64,000 nucleotides of DNA from Larsenimonas suaedae (GCF_023712105.1 NZ_JAMLJI010000002.1:558001-622000); one strand, 5' to 3'. Counted from the first letter of the stretch, positions 47,175 through 56,349 are shown. Numbers and translations are program-made. The notes: generated from the letters alone by a model not told the origin.

Positions 47175-49902
47175 GGGCAGATTCCTCTTCCAGTAATGCC
47201 TTGAGTTCGGGTTGGCAGGAGCCGCACTGAGTGCCACAGGCGAGTTCGGCACCGAGCGCCTCAACGCTTCGGTGGCCCTGGCGAATCGCCGCGGCAATGG
47301 CGTACTGACCTACCTGATGACAGCTACAGACGATGGGGCCGACATCCGCGGCCCCGCTGGCGGCACCGGCCAGAACGCGCCGCCGTGTGTTCGCCTCAAG
47401 CGGCGTCTCTCTTGCGGGGTCAAGGCAGGCATCCAGCCAGCTCAGTGACGGCAGCTCCGACGGCGGGCCGACCATCAGCCACCAGGCGACCCGATTCCCG
47501 GCAAGCCCGCTTGCTCGCAGGCGCCCTCTGGCCTCATCGGTGCTCCACTGGGACACCGGCCCCGGCAGCACCCGGGCAATCCAGTTAAGCCAGTCCCGCT
47601 CGCCCGCCTCGGGCGTGCCGGCCAGCTGCCAGCGCAGGGCGTGGCGCATCGGAATGCGCGTCCAGTAGGCGCAGCCCTCGGTCGGCGTCACCGTCTCCGA
47701 CAGGTCACCGGCGACCAGCAGTGTGGCCTCCCAGCTGTGCGCCAGCGGCTGCATGCCCACCGCGCCGTGTTTCGATTCCGGCTGACCGGATATTGGATCG
47801 ACCCGCGGGGTGATCAGCGCATTGGCCTTGGCCCGAGCGCTGAACGCGCCGTTCCAGTGCATCGGCACAAAGACCTCGCCCCGGCGCTGGCCGCGCTTGA
47901 GGCGCGCACGCCCTCGATAGTGACCAGCGTCGCCGGCAAGCTCGATCAGACGACCTTCCTCGATGCCGGCCGCGCGGGCGTCAACGGGGTTCAGTTCGAT
48001 GAAGGGCTCATCGCGATGGTTCATCAGACGCGCCGACCGGGCCGTGCGGGTCATGGTGTGCCACTGATCGCGCACACGGCCGGTGTTGAGCCGCAGCGGA
48101 TGGGCCTCGCTCAGCGCTTGGGCCGGCAGACGCGGACGCACCGGCAAAAGCCGCGCACGACCGGAGGCGGTCGGAAAGCGGCCATCCTCGAACAGTCGGG
48201 CCGCGCCGTGAGGGTGTTCTACGTTGACCGGCCACTGAATCGGCGCCAGCGCGTCGTAGGCCGCGCGATCAAGCCCGGCAAGTCCTGAAATATCAAACAC
48301 ACGCCAGCCCGGGCGGGCCGGATCGTTATCAAGCCCCGAGAGTCTGGCGTGCTCATCAAAGATCTCGGCCGGGTGGGTGTAGGAAAAGGCCTCTCCGAAG
48401 CCGAGCCGATCGGCAAGTTCGGTCATGATCTGCCAGTCGTGTCGCGCCTGGCCCGGGGGCGGGAGCAGGCCACGCTGGCGCGAAATGCACCGCTCGGAGT
48501 TGGTGACGGTGCCGTCCTTTTCCGACCAGCCCGTCGCCGGCAGCACGATGTCGGCCACCTCGAGCAGCTCGGCGTTTTCCATGCACTCGGAGACGATGAC
48601 CAGCGGACAGTCGGCCAGAATGCGCTTGATGCGATCGGCATCCGGCAGGCTGACCACCGGGTTGGTCGCCATGATCCACACCGCCCGGATCTCGCCGCGC
48701 TCGATGGCCTCGAACAGCTCGACGGCCTTGTGGCCGGGCTCGGTGGGCAGCGACGGCGCGCCCCAGAACGTCGACACCCGCTCGATCGCCCCGGGGGTGT
48801 GGTAATCCATGTGAGCGGCCAGCTGATTGGCCAGCCCGCCGACTTCGCGCCCGCCCATGGCGTTGGGCTGGCCGGTGATCGAAAACGGCCCGGCGCCGGG
48901 CAGGCCGAGCTTGCCGCCGGCCAGATGACAGTTGATGATCGCCTGGCACTTGTCGGTGCCGCTGCTCGATTGATTGATGCCCTGCGAATAGAGCGTGACC
49001 ACATGCAGCTGGGTGGCAAACCAGTAATAAAACGTCTCGAGCCGCTCGGCATCGATATCGCAGTCCGCTGCGATGGCCTCGATTGTGATGTCATCCTCGA
49101 GCACCGCCGCCAGCGTCTCCTCAAACCCTTCGGCGTGACGCGCCAGATAGAGACGATCCAGCCGGTTCGTGCGCGCCATGAACGCCAGCAGCCCATTGAA
49201 AAGCCGCGCGTCGCTGCCCGGCGCGATGCCCAGATAGAGATCGGCGATATCGCAGCTGTCGGTCACGCGAGGGTCGATCACCACCACGCGCATCAGCGGA
49301 TTGCGCGTTTTCGCCACTTTCAGGCGCTGATAGAGCACCGGATGATTCCAGGCCAGATTGGACCCCACCAGTACCACCAGCTCGGCGCGCTCCAGATCCT
49401 CATAGCAGCAGGGTACGGCGTCGGCGCCGAAGGCCCGCTTGTAGGCCGCCACCGCTGACGCCATGCAGAGCCGGGAGTTGGTATCCACATGGGGCGTGCC
49501 GAGAAAGCCCTTGAAGAGCTTGTTGGCGACGTAATAGTCCTCGGTCAGAAGCTGGCCCGAGAGATACGCCGCCACCGACCCAGGGCCGTGGGCCGCCTGC
49601 GTGGCGTGAAGACGACGGGCAAGCACATCGAGCGCCGTGTCCCAGTCGACCGTTTGACCATCGACGCGTGGCGCCAGCACTCGCCCGGCATAACCGAGCG
49701 TTTCATGCAGGGCGCTGCCCTTGACGCACAGCCGCCCCTGATTGGCCGGGTGCACCGGGTCTCCCTCGACCGCGCTGATCGACTCGCCGCTCACGGTGGC
49801 ACGCACGCCGCACCCGACGCCGCAATAGGGGCAGGTCGTGGTGGCTCGCCGCTCGGCATGGGTCTCGGGCGTGCCTGAATCGGTATGGTGCGCATCGGAC
49901 AT
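47161..49902 (-). CDS. nasA: Assimilatory nitrate reductase, catalytic subunit
   Basis: 913 residues, cytoplasmic Mo-bis-MGD enzyme reducing nitrate to nitrite. N-terminal [4Fe-4S] motif TTCPYCGVGCGV…RLCVKG, molybdopterin domain with CMASAVAAYKRAFG, and dinucleotide-binding end. A C-terminal BFD-type [2Fe-2S] domain is fused (IVCSCHQVGQYAI…CGTQCGSCQPEL), as in Klebsiella NasA and unlike cyanobacterial NarB. AAGGAGG precedes ATG 49902. First gene of a unit with cobA, behind its own ANTAR leader and sigma-54 promoter; divergent from the nitrite reductase operon. Confidence 0.96.
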   Translation of the reverse strand: MSDAHHTDSGTPETHAERRATTTCPYCGVGCGVRATVSGESISAVEGDPVHPANQGRLCVKGSALHETLGYAGRVLAPRVDGQTVDWDTALDVLARRLHATQAAHGPGSVAAYLSGQLLTEDYYVANKLFKGFLGTPHVDTNSRLCMASAVAAYKRAFGADAVPCCYEDLERAELVVLVGSNLAWNHPVLYQRLKVAKTRNPLMRVVVIDPRVTDSCDIADLYLGIAPGSDARLFNGLLAFMARTNRLDRLYLARHAEGFEETLAAVLEDDITIEAIAADCDIDAERLETFYYWFATQLHVVTLYSQGINQSSSGTDKCQAIINCHLAGGKLGLPGAGPFSITGQPNAMGGREVGGLANQLAAHMDYHTPGAIERVSTFWGAPSLPTEPGHKAVELFEAIERGEIRAVWIMATNPVVSLPDADRIKRILADCPLVIVSECMENAELLEVADIVLPATGWSEKDGTVTNSERCISRQRGLLPPPGQARHDWQIMTELADRLGFGEAFSYTHPAEIFDEHARLSGLDNDPARPGWRVFDISGLAGLDRAAYDALAPIQWPVNVEHPHGAARLFEDGRFPTASGRARLLPVRPRLPAQALSEAHPLRLNTGRVRDQWHTMTRTARSARLMNHRDEPFIELNPVDARAAGIEEGRLIELAGDAGHYRGRARLKRGQRRGEVFVPMHWNGAFSARAKANALITPRVDPISGQPESKHGAVGMQPLAHSWEATLLVAGDLSETVTPTEGCAYWTRIPMRHALRWQLAGTPEAGERDWLNWIARVLPGPVSQWSTDEARGRLRASGLAGNRVAWWLMVGPPSELPSLSWLDACLDPARETPLEANTRRRVLAGAASGAADVGPIVCSCHQVGQYAIAAAIRQGHRSVEALGAELACGTQCGSCQPELKALLEEESAHVEL

Positions 49903-49919
49903 GGAGCCTCCTTGAATGC

Positions 49920-49966
49920 AAAAGGGCCTGACATCACGCGAGCGTGAGGTCAGGCCCCTTTGCCTG
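49920..49966 (-). ncRNA. NasR/ANTAR leader of the nitrate reductase gene
   Basis: Read on the minus strand: CAGGC-[AAAGGG]-GCCTG (49966 to 49951), 5-bp stem and hexaloop with A1 and G4. The loop and 3' arm are also the 5' arm of a terminator stem, GGGCCTGAC…CACG-CTCG-CGTG…GTCAGGCCC then TTTT (down to 49920), whose end is 11 bases before the AAGGAGG of the reductase. Mutually exclusive folds, as in the other two nas leaders. I found no clear first hairpin with an A/G hexaloop upstream. Confidence 0.75.
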
Positions 49967-50110
49967 TACTCGACGCAAGGGTCACCCGAGGGGGGCGGTC
50001 AGTGCGTCGACAGTGAATAACGATGTGGCGCTTGAGCGCATCGCGGTGAACGGCCCGAGACGGCGCTGCCTCGATGAGTCACGGCCGCGATGCGTTGATG
50101 GTTCAAGAAA

Positions 50111-50126
50111 TGCAAATGCCGCACCA
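50111..50126 (-). promoter_or_regulatory. Sigma-54 promoter of nitrate reductase unit
   Basis: Minus strand TGGTGCGGCATTTGCA: GG-N10-GC spacing is exact and the -12 box TTTGCA is perfect. Predicted start near 50100, giving a leader of roughly 135 bases before the ANTAR hairpin. Confidence 0.6.
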
Positions 50127-50336
50127 GGTCACCGTTTTTCTTTCAATAACATTTTGTTAACGCGATTACCCAGGCCTCAAGACGCCCGCCTCAGGGCGAT
50201 ACGGCCAACATCGGTGCATATGTGGACCTGGCTACACCGCAGTTGGGCATGCTCTCGCCCTACACGGCCTCACCGTCGCTCGCGCCCTCGGTCATCGTAT
50301 TCATAGCTTATTGAATTGTTTGAACAACAACCGAGC
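50127..50336. promoter_or_regulatory. Shared upstream control region of the divergent nas operons
   Basis: 210 bases between the two sigma-54 boxes, partly AT-rich (TTTTTCTTTCAATAACATTT near 50134). A half-site GGTGCA (50213-50218) fits NtrC. Such spacing would suit activator binding plus DNA bending, but no complete NtrC dyad is visible. Confidence 0.35.
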
Positions 50337-50352
50337 TGGCACGCAAATTTCA
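50337..50352 (+). promoter_or_regulatory. Sigma-54-like promoter of the nasC-nirBD operon
   Basis: TGGCACGCAAATTTCA: perfect -24 box TGGCACG and near-perfect -12 (TTTCA for TTGCA, so the usual GC reads TC). Predicted start near 50363. Confidence 0.5.
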
Positions 50353-50424
50353 TTGTATCGACTACCGGCCACCGACGGCCGGGCACTCGACAACGATGCA
50401 CGGTCAGCCACGTGTGGGTACGGA

Positions 50425-50509
50425 TCGTCACGGACCGCCCCGCATCACGTCAGGCAACGGCGCCTGATGCCATGAAGCCCCCGCTTCATGGCATCGGGCG
50501 CTTTTTTTT
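50425..50509 (+). ncRNA. NasR/ANTAR leader of the nasC-nirBD operon
   Basis: CAGGC-[AACGGC]-GCCTG (50451-50466) has the A1/G4 hexaloop. Its loop end and 3' arm are part of a 19-bp terminator stem (50460-50478 with 50483-50501, one G-U pair) followed by eight T (50502-50509), the strongest terminator in the window, 56 bases before the first start codon. A possible first hairpin, GGTACG…CGGACC around the loop ATCGTC (also A1, G4), lies at about 50417-50436. Confidence 0.8.
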
Positions 50510-50574
50510 GCGTGTCTCGGCACGCGCGGCACGAGGCTTCGGCTGCCCACACGCACCCTCTACGGGAGATCGAC

Positions 50575-51807
50575 ATGACACGCGACACCGACACGCACCT
50601 CGTCGTCATCGGCAACGGCATGGCCGGGCACCGGCTGGTCACCACGCTGCTGGCCCGAAAGGATCGCCCGGCCCGCATCACGGTACTCGGCGAGGAAGCC
50701 TCACACGCCTATAACCGCATTCTGCTCTCCCCCTGGCTGGCCGGTGAGCTGGGTCGCGATGAGCTCGCCCTGCCCGCCATGGTCGCCGAGGGCGTCGAAT
50801 GCCGACCGGGGGCACGGGTAATCGATATCGACCGTTCAAGCCACACCCTCACGCTCGAGTCCGGCGAGCGCCTGCACTACGACCGGCTGGTCATCGCCAC
50901 CGGCGCCCGGCCGACGCTGCCCGAGGTGCCAGGCATCCAGCTTGGCAACGTCGGTACGTTTCGAACGGTGGAGGACGGCGAGTGGCTGAGACAGCAAGCC
51001 CCCGGATCCAACGCAGTCGTGATCGGTGGCGGCCTGCTGGGGCTTGAAGCCGCGGAAGGGCTTCGAAAGCTCGGCGTGCACGTCACCGTGCTGCAGCGAA
51101 GCGACCGATTGATGAACCGCCAGCTCGACGCCGTGGCTGCCGGCTGGCTTGAGCAGACCCTGACCCGGCGCGGCATCACGATCAACACCGGCGCCGAGCT
51201 TGCCCGGTTTGATGGCGACTCGAACGGCAACGTGCGCTCGCTGACCCTGCGCGATGGCCGCACGCTCCCGGCTGACTGCGTGGTGGTGGCCGCCGGCATC
51301 ACGCCGAACGCGACACTTGGCCGGCTCGCCGGTCTTGAGGTGAGTCGCGGCATCTGCGTCGATGAGCATCTGGCCACCCGGGACCCGGCCATTTTCGCCC
51401 TCGGCGAATGCGCCGAGGTAGATGGGGCCACCATCGGGCTGGTCGAGCCGATCTGGCAGCAGGTCGAGACGCTGGTCGATGTGCTGTGCCACCGGACGCC
51501 CGCGCCCTACCAGACGCTCCCCTCCCCGACCCGGCTCAAGGTCGCCGGCATCGATCTCTACGCCTTCGGCCCGGTCGAGCCGAGCGAGGGCCTGGAGACG
51601 CTGACCTATGCCGACCCCGAACACGGCGATTACCGCCGGCTTTTGATCGACAACGACCGCATCAAGGGTGCCGTCCTCTACGGCGACACCCGCGACGGCC
51701 CGGAACTCTTTCGCCTCGCCACCACCGACACCGCGCTGGGCAAGGCCCGCGCCCTGCTGATTTTCGGCGCCCATGACGCCATTCAACGCCTTGAGGAGGT
51801 TGCATGA
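50575..51807 (+). CDS. nasC: NAD(P)H-dependent FAD reductase of the nitrate/nitrite system (NasC/NirB N-terminal-like)
   Basis: 410 residues. FAD/NAD(P) oxidoreductase of the rubredoxin-reductase/NirB-N type: HLVVIGNGMAGHRLV (FAD fold), VVIGGGLLGLEAAEGL (NAD fold), IFALGECAEV. It lacks the [2Fe-2S] and siroheme domains, so it fits NasC, which passes electrons from NAD(P)H to the nitrate reductase. ATG 50575 follows GGGAG. Its stop overlaps nirB by ATGA. Confidence 0.85.
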   Translation: MTRDTDTHLVVIGNGMAGHRLVTTLLARKDRPARITVLGEEASHAYNRILLSPWLAGELGRDELALPAMVAEGVECRPGARVIDIDRSSHTLTLESGERLHYDRLVIATGARPTLPEVPGIQLGNVGTFRTVEDGEWLRQQAPGSNAVVIGGGLLGLEAAEGLRKLGVHVTVLQRSDRLMNRQLDAVAAGWLEQTLTRRGITINTGAELARFDGDSNGNVRSLTLRDGRTLPADCVVVAAGITPNATLGRLAGLEVSRGICVDEHLATRDPAIFALGECAEVDGATIGLVEPIWQQVETLVDVLCHRTPAPYQTLPSPTRLKVAGIDLYAFGPVEPSEGLETLTYADPEHGDYRRLLIDNDRIKGAVLYGDTRDGPELFRLATTDTALGKARALLIFGAHDAIQRLEEVA

Positions 51808-54407
51808 ACACGCCCAACATCCATCCGACACCCCATGACGCCGACGCCTCATCAATGCCGCGACTGATCGTCATCGGCAACGGCATGGTCGGCCATTACT
51901 TTCTGGAGCAGTTGGTCGAGCACGGCGTCCACAAGCGCCTTGCCATCACGGTCTTCGGCGAGGAGCGCCACCGCGCCTACGACCGAGTACACCTTTCGGA
52001 GTACTTCAGCGGCCGCGACGCCGAGGCGCTGTCGCTCGGCGACGCCGACTTCTGCGCCCGCCACGGCATCGCGCTGCATCTGGGTGAGCACGTACTGTCG
52101 ATCGACCGTCACGCCCAAACCGTCACCACAGAACGTGGCGATCACGCCTACGACCGACTGGTGCTGGCCACCGGCTCCTACCCGTTCGTGCCGCAGATTC
52201 CCACCGTGGATGACGGCACTGGCCACGCCGGGCTGGTCTATCGCACGCTGGACGATCTTGACCGCATCCGTGAGGCCGCCGCTGGCGTGGCCGAGAGCGA
52301 CCAGCGGCGCGGTGTGGTGATCGGCGGTGGGCTGCTGGGGCTGGAAGCGGCCAATGCGCTGACCTCGCTCGGGCTCGAGGCGCATGTGGTCGAGTTCGCG
52401 CCGCGCTTGATGCCGGTGCAGCTCGACGACGAGGGCGGCCGGGCGCTCAAGCGTCAGATTGAAGCGCTCGGGGTGCACGTGCATGTCGATCACGCCACCA
52501 CCGAGATCACCCGCGGCGAGCGCCATCGCTACTGCATGCATTTCAGGGATCACGAGCCGCTCGAGACCGATCTGATCGTGTTCTCCGCCGGCATTCGCCC
52601 GCAGGATCGGCTGGCACGCGAAAGCGGGCTGACCCTGGGCGAGCGCGGCGGCATCGTGATCGATGACACCTGTGTCACCTCCGACCCATCGATCTACGCC
52701 ATCGGCGAGTGCGCGCTCTGGAGCGGGCGCCTGTTTGGACTGGTCGCTCCGGGCTACACCATGGCCCGCACCGTGGCCGGTTCGCTGGCAGGCCTTGAAG
52801 GCGCATCGTTCACCGGGGCCGACATGTCGACCAAGCTCAAGCTGCTCGGGGTCGATGTCGGCTCGATCGGCGATGCCCACGCCACCACCGAAGGCGCCGT
52901 AAGCTATCGCTACATCGACGAGGCCAATCACGGTTATCGCCGACTCGTCGTCTCCGCCGACGGCAGGACCGCAATCGGCGCGGTGCTGGTCGGTGACAAC
53001 CGCTATTACGACACCCTGCTGCAGTACGTACAAAACGGCATCGCGCTGCCGGAGGACCCGGCGAGCCTGATTCTGCCGCACAGCGAGGGGGCGCCGACGC
53101 TTGGCGCCGATGCCCTGCCCGAGACCGCGATGATCTGCTCCTGTCACAACGTCACCAAGGGGGCGGTGTGTCAGGCCGTCGAGGGCGGCTGCGGTGACCT
53201 TGGAACGCTCAAGGCCGAGACCCGCGCCAGCACCGGCTGCGGCGGCTGCACGGCGCTCCTCAAGCAGGTGTTCGAGCATGAGCTGGAAAGTCGCGGCATC
53301 GAGGTCGACAGAAGCCTGTGCGAGCACTTCGCCTACACCCGCCAGGAGCTCTACGGCCTGATTCGGGTCGAGGGCATCAAAAGCTTCGAGGCGCTTCACT
53401 CACGACACGGCAAGGGCGAGCTTGGCTGCGATATCTGCAAGCCGGCGGTGGCCTCGATTCTGGCGTCCTGCTGGAACGCCCCGATCACCGACCCGTCGCT
53501 GGTGCCGCTGCAGGACACCAACGACACCTTCATGGCCAACATGCAGAAAAACGGCACCTATTCGGTGGTGCCGCGCATTCCGGGCGGCGAAATCACCCCC
53601 GACAAATTGATCGCCATCGGCGCGGTGGCAAAGAAATATGCGCTCTACACCAAGATCACCGGCGGCCAGCGCATCGATTTGTTCGGCGCCGAGCTGCAGG
53701 ATCTGCCGGAGATCTGGCGCGAGCTGATCGAGGCCGGGTTCGAGACCGGCCACGCCTACGGCAAATCGACCCGCACGGTGAAATCCTGCGTCGGCAACAC
53801 CTGGTGTCGTTACGGCGTGCAGGACAGCGTCGCCATGGCGCTCACCATCGAGAACCGCTACAAGGGCCTGCGCTCGCCGCACAAGCTCAAGTTCGCGGTG
53901 TCCGGCTGCACCCGCGAGTGCGCCGAGGCCCAGAGCAAGGATGTCGGCGTGATCGCCACCGAGCACGGCTGGAACCTCTATGTCTGCGGCAACGGCGGCA
54001 TGCGCCCGCGCCACGCCGAGCTGTTCGCGACCGACCTGGACGACGCCACCCTGCTCAGACTGATCGACCGCTTTTTGATGTTCTACATCCGCACCGCCGA
54101 CCGGCTGCAGCGCACCTCGGTGTGGCGCGAAAACCTCGAAGGCGGGCTCGACTACCTGAAGGACGTCATCATCAATGACAGCCTGGGCCTTTGCGAGGCG
54201 CTGGAGCGCCAGATGCAGCACGTAGTCGATCAGTACGAATGCGAGTGGGCCAACGCCCTCAAGGACCCGGACAAGCTCAAGCGCTTTAGAACGTTTGTGA
54301 ACGATCAGCGCCGCGACCCGGACATCATTGCCGTCTCCGAGCGTGACCAACCGCGCCCGGCCCGACCTGAGGAAATCGCGGCCCTGACGGTGGAGGTGAC
54401 CTCATGA
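51804..54407 (+). CDS. nirB: Assimilatory nitrite reductase [NAD(P)H], large subunit
   Basis: 867 residues. Reduces nitrite to ammonium with six electrons. Domains in order: FAD/NAD(P) reductase (LIVIGNGMVGHYFLEQL; VVIGGGLLGLEAANAL), BFD [2Fe-2S] domain (MICSCHNVTKGA…STGCGGC), ferredoxin-like half, and siroheme/[4Fe-4S] domain with SCVGNTWCRYG and SGCTRECAEAQSKDVG. All cluster cysteines are present. Overlaps nasC and nirD by four bases each, so the three are translated as a coupled operon. Siroheme would come from cobA on the other strand. Confidence 0.96.
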   Translation: MNTPNIHPTPHDADASSMPRLIVIGNGMVGHYFLEQLVEHGVHKRLAITVFGEERHRAYDRVHLSEYFSGRDAEALSLGDADFCARHGIALHLGEHVLSIDRHAQTVTTERGDHAYDRLVLATGSYPFVPQIPTVDDGTGHAGLVYRTLDDLDRIREAAAGVAESDQRRGVVIGGGLLGLEAANALTSLGLEAHVVEFAPRLMPVQLDDEGGRALKRQIEALGVHVHVDHATTEITRGERHRYCMHFRDHEPLETDLIVFSAGIRPQDRLARESGLTLGERGGIVIDDTCVTSDPSIYAIGECALWSGRLFGLVAPGYTMARTVAGSLAGLEGASFTGADMSTKLKLLGVDVGSIGDAHATTEGAVSYRYIDEANHGYRRLVVSADGRTAIGAVLVGDNRYYDTLLQYVQNGIALPEDPASLILPHSEGAPTLGADALPETAMICSCHNVTKGAVCQAVEGGCGDLGTLKAETRASTGCGGCTALLKQVFEHELESRGIEVDRSLCEHFAYTRQELYGLIRVEGIKSFEALHSRHGKGELGCDICKPAVASILASCWNAPITDPSLVPLQDTNDTFMANMQKNGTYSVVPRIPGGEITPDKLIAIGAVAKKYALYTKITGGQRIDLFGAELQDLPEIWRELIEAGFETGHAYGKSTRTVKSCVGNTWCRYGVQDSVAMALTIENRYKGLRSPHKLKFAVSGCTRECAEAQSKDVGVIATEHGWNLYVCGNGGMRPRHAELFATDLDDATLLRLIDRFLMFYIRTADRLQRTSVWRENLEGGLDYLKDVIINDSLGLCEALERQMQHVVDQYECEWANALKDPDKLKRFRTFVNDQRRDPDIIAVSERDQPRPARPEEIAALTVEVTS

Positions 54408-54799
54408 GCACACTCACCGCGCACCACGCCACCATTACGCTCTGCCACCGCCGGGATCTGGTCGCCCACTCCGGCGTGGTGGCCTGGCATGACGGCCATC
54501 AGATCGCGCTGTTTTATCTGCCCGGTCAGCCCCGGGATACCGACGTACCGGATCGGTCCGAGGCACTCTACGCGGTGGATAACCACGATCCGTTTTCCGG
54601 CGCCAATGTGATCGGACGCGGCATCGTGGGCAATGTGGGCGGCGAGCGGGTGGTGGCCTCGCCGATCTACAAGCAGCACTTTCGGCTGCGCGATGGGGTC
54701 TGTCTCGAAGACTCCGAGCAGCCCCTGACCGTCTGGCCGGTGCGCTTTGACGGCGACGCCGTGGTACTCGAGACGAAAACGAGCGAGGAAACGAAGTAA
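54404..54799 (+). CDS. nirD: Nitrite reductase small subunit
   Basis: 131 residues, Rieske-like fold without the cluster-binding Cys/His pairs (IALFYLPG…LYAVDNHDPFSGANVIGRGIVG; VASPIYKQHFRL). Accessory subunit of NirB. ATG overlaps the nirB stop. No terminator is obvious after it, and the following 170 bases are remnant sequence. Confidence 0.95.
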   Translation: MSTLTAHHATITLCHRRDLVAHSGVVAWHDGHQIALFYLPGQPRDTDVPDRSEALYAVDNHDPFSGANVIGRGIVGNVGGERVVASPIYKQHFRLRDGVCLEDSEQPLTVWPVRFDGDAVVLETKTSEETK

Positions 54800-54829
54800 G
54801 CCGGCCGTCCTTGAGATCGAATAGCCCGA

Positions 54830-54958
54830 TCAGGCCGGGTCGATGGTCAGCACCAGCCGCGACTGCCCGGGGGCGACGTTCGGGCTTCGGTGCACCAGCG
54901 CCCGGTCTTCACTGCCGACCCAGCCGGTCGCAGTGAAAGCGCGAGCACATCGCCTCAT
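54830..54958 (-). pseudogene. 3' fragment of an unidentified gene
   Basis: The minus strand reads FTATGWVGSEDRALVHRSPN then VAPGQSRLVLTIDPA-stop, with normal codon usage for this genome and a natural-looking C-terminus. Upstream, the frame loses coding character at about 54945 and meets a stop at 54961. No family is recognised with confidence. It looks like a gene end left behind when the accessory genes at 54976-56400 arrived. Confidence 0.4.
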
Positions 54959-54975
54959 TCATTGAGGCGTATCGG

Positions 54976-55680
54976 CTACACCCGAATAATGGCCTCCCAC
55001 CTTTCATAGATTACTTCTGCCCGGTCTGCGTCTCCGCAAGCCTGGCTCTGTACGGCGTAGCCAAAATCGTCATGAGCATGTAGGGCTTTGAACTCGCAGG
55101 CAATGTAGTCGCGTAGATCGTCGGGTTGCACAGCCTGAATCTCATCGACCAGTTCAATACGGCCATCTACCAGGTTCAGAATGTCTTCGAGATCGTGGCT
55201 TTCCAGAGGGTTGTTGTTACCCCGCCCCTTATAAGCCTCCAGTTTGGTAGCCGCAAACAGTGGGGGGCTAACCACGCGGATGGAGATGGTGTCATCCAGC
55301 GCCCTGTACTCAGCCGTTTCGAGAGCGAGTTGATACCACTTGTTGCTGAAACCCAATACGCTACTATCATCCGGCATCAAGTCCACGCGAAGATCACCCA
55401 ACTTCATGGCGCAGATTGGCATGGGGCCATCCTCCAAAGAGGATTCGGTAAATCCTCGCTTTTTCATTTCATCCTTGAAATTACTTAGAGCTATATAGCT
55501 CATCACGCTGACAATGATGTCAACATCGTCGGTACTGCGGACCTGCCCTCGTGTGAAGTCATCAGTCAAAAGCAGTCCGGTCGTGCAGCCTCCCACGAAG
55601 GCCACTTGTTCGAGCAATGTGTCTCCCAGTGCTTCTGCCACCGTGCGCAGCATAGAGCGTTGATTCTCGAATAGACTCAT
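54976..55680 (-). CDS. AbiEii-like nucleotidyltransferase, putative toxin
   Basis: 234 residues. Nucleotidyltransferase core: VAFVGGCTTGLLL then STDDVDIIVSV gives the GG…DxD metal motif; LRVDLMPDDSSVLG is the third acidic strand. This architecture occurs in AbiEii/MenT-type toxins that transfer nucleotides to tRNA or proteins. Starts directly after the stop of the upstream regulator gene (no gap), which is typical of a coupled pair. Toxin activity is inferred. Confidence 0.7.
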   Translation of the reverse strand: MSLFENQRSMLRTVAEALGDTLLEQVAFVGGCTTGLLLTDDFTRGQVRSTDDVDIIVSVMSYIALSNFKDEMKKRGFTESSLEDGPMPICAMKLGDLRVDLMPDDSSVLGFSNKWYQLALETAEYRALDDTISIRVVSPPLFAATKLEAYKGRGNNNPLESHDLEDILNLVDGRIELVDEIQAVQPDDLRDYIACEFKALHAHDDFGYAVQSQACGDADRAEVIYERWEAIIRV

Positions 55681-56331
55681 TCATCCGATCCTTAGATACG
55701 TTGCCAGCTTTTCTGTAGCAAGTTTGCTCTCACGCGGGCGTCCTAGGCGGATGGTATCCACCAGCGCCAGCATTGCATATAGATCACGATCCCGGCGTAC
55801 CGCATGGGGCACGCCCTTGAACAAAGGCTCAATGGACTGTCCCTGGCTGTTTCCGCGAGCATCCGGCCAGACCATGATCAGCTCACCAGAGCTGAACAGC
55901 TCGCCTTCCAACGCTGGTGAGGCGAACGTTGTCGCAATGCCGCGTGCAAGAGGCCCGGGCTTGACCGGAAACACATATCTCGCCGCATGGACAATGAAGT
56001 TGTGCAAAGCTTGGCGATTGACTCGAGGTAGCCCTGTCACCCGATCCTTCCGAATAAGCCCCATGCCTTGGCAGTTCTGTAAAGCCAGTGAGATTTGGCT
56101 TTTACTTATGCTTGTAGCTCGGGCGAGGGCTCGCACGGTATAGCTGTCGGCGTTTTGACCATACTCGTAATACGCTGTGAGGGTGTAATCTTCATTGTCC
56201 CCCTCGGTCCAGTCACACCAGTCTTGAGGCAGCGCCCGAAACTCCTTGAGTGACACTTTTTCGTGCTCTTGAGCCTCTCTATCGTTTAGAGCAACCAGCT
56301 TTAAAAGCAAACCTAATTCTTGACCTTTCAT
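55681..56331 (-). CDS. Winged-helix regulator / AbiEi-like antitoxin partner
   Basis: 216 residues from ATG 56331 (MKGQELGLLLKLVALND) with GGTGGAG 5 bases upstream. A helix-turn-helix is readable near 68-105: YTVRALARATSISKSQISLALQNCQGMGLIRKD. The C-terminal half is not recognised. Paired with the nucleotidyltransferase without a gap, and preceded by a 24-bp dyad in the promoter, as expected for an autoregulating antitoxin. Base composition is slightly lower in GC than core genes. Confidence 0.65.
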   Translation of the reverse strand: MKGQELGLLLKLVALNDREAQEHEKVSLKEFRALPQDWCDWTEGDNEDYTLTAYYEYGQNADSYTVRALARATSISKSQISLALQNCQGMGLIRKDRVTGLPRVNRQALHNFIVHAARYVFPVKPGPLARGIATTFASPALEGELFSSGELIMVWPDARGNSQGQSIEPLFKGVPHAVRRDRDLYAMLALVDTIRLGRPRESKLATEKLATYLRIG

Positions 56332-56349
56332 TTTTCTCCACCCACGCTC

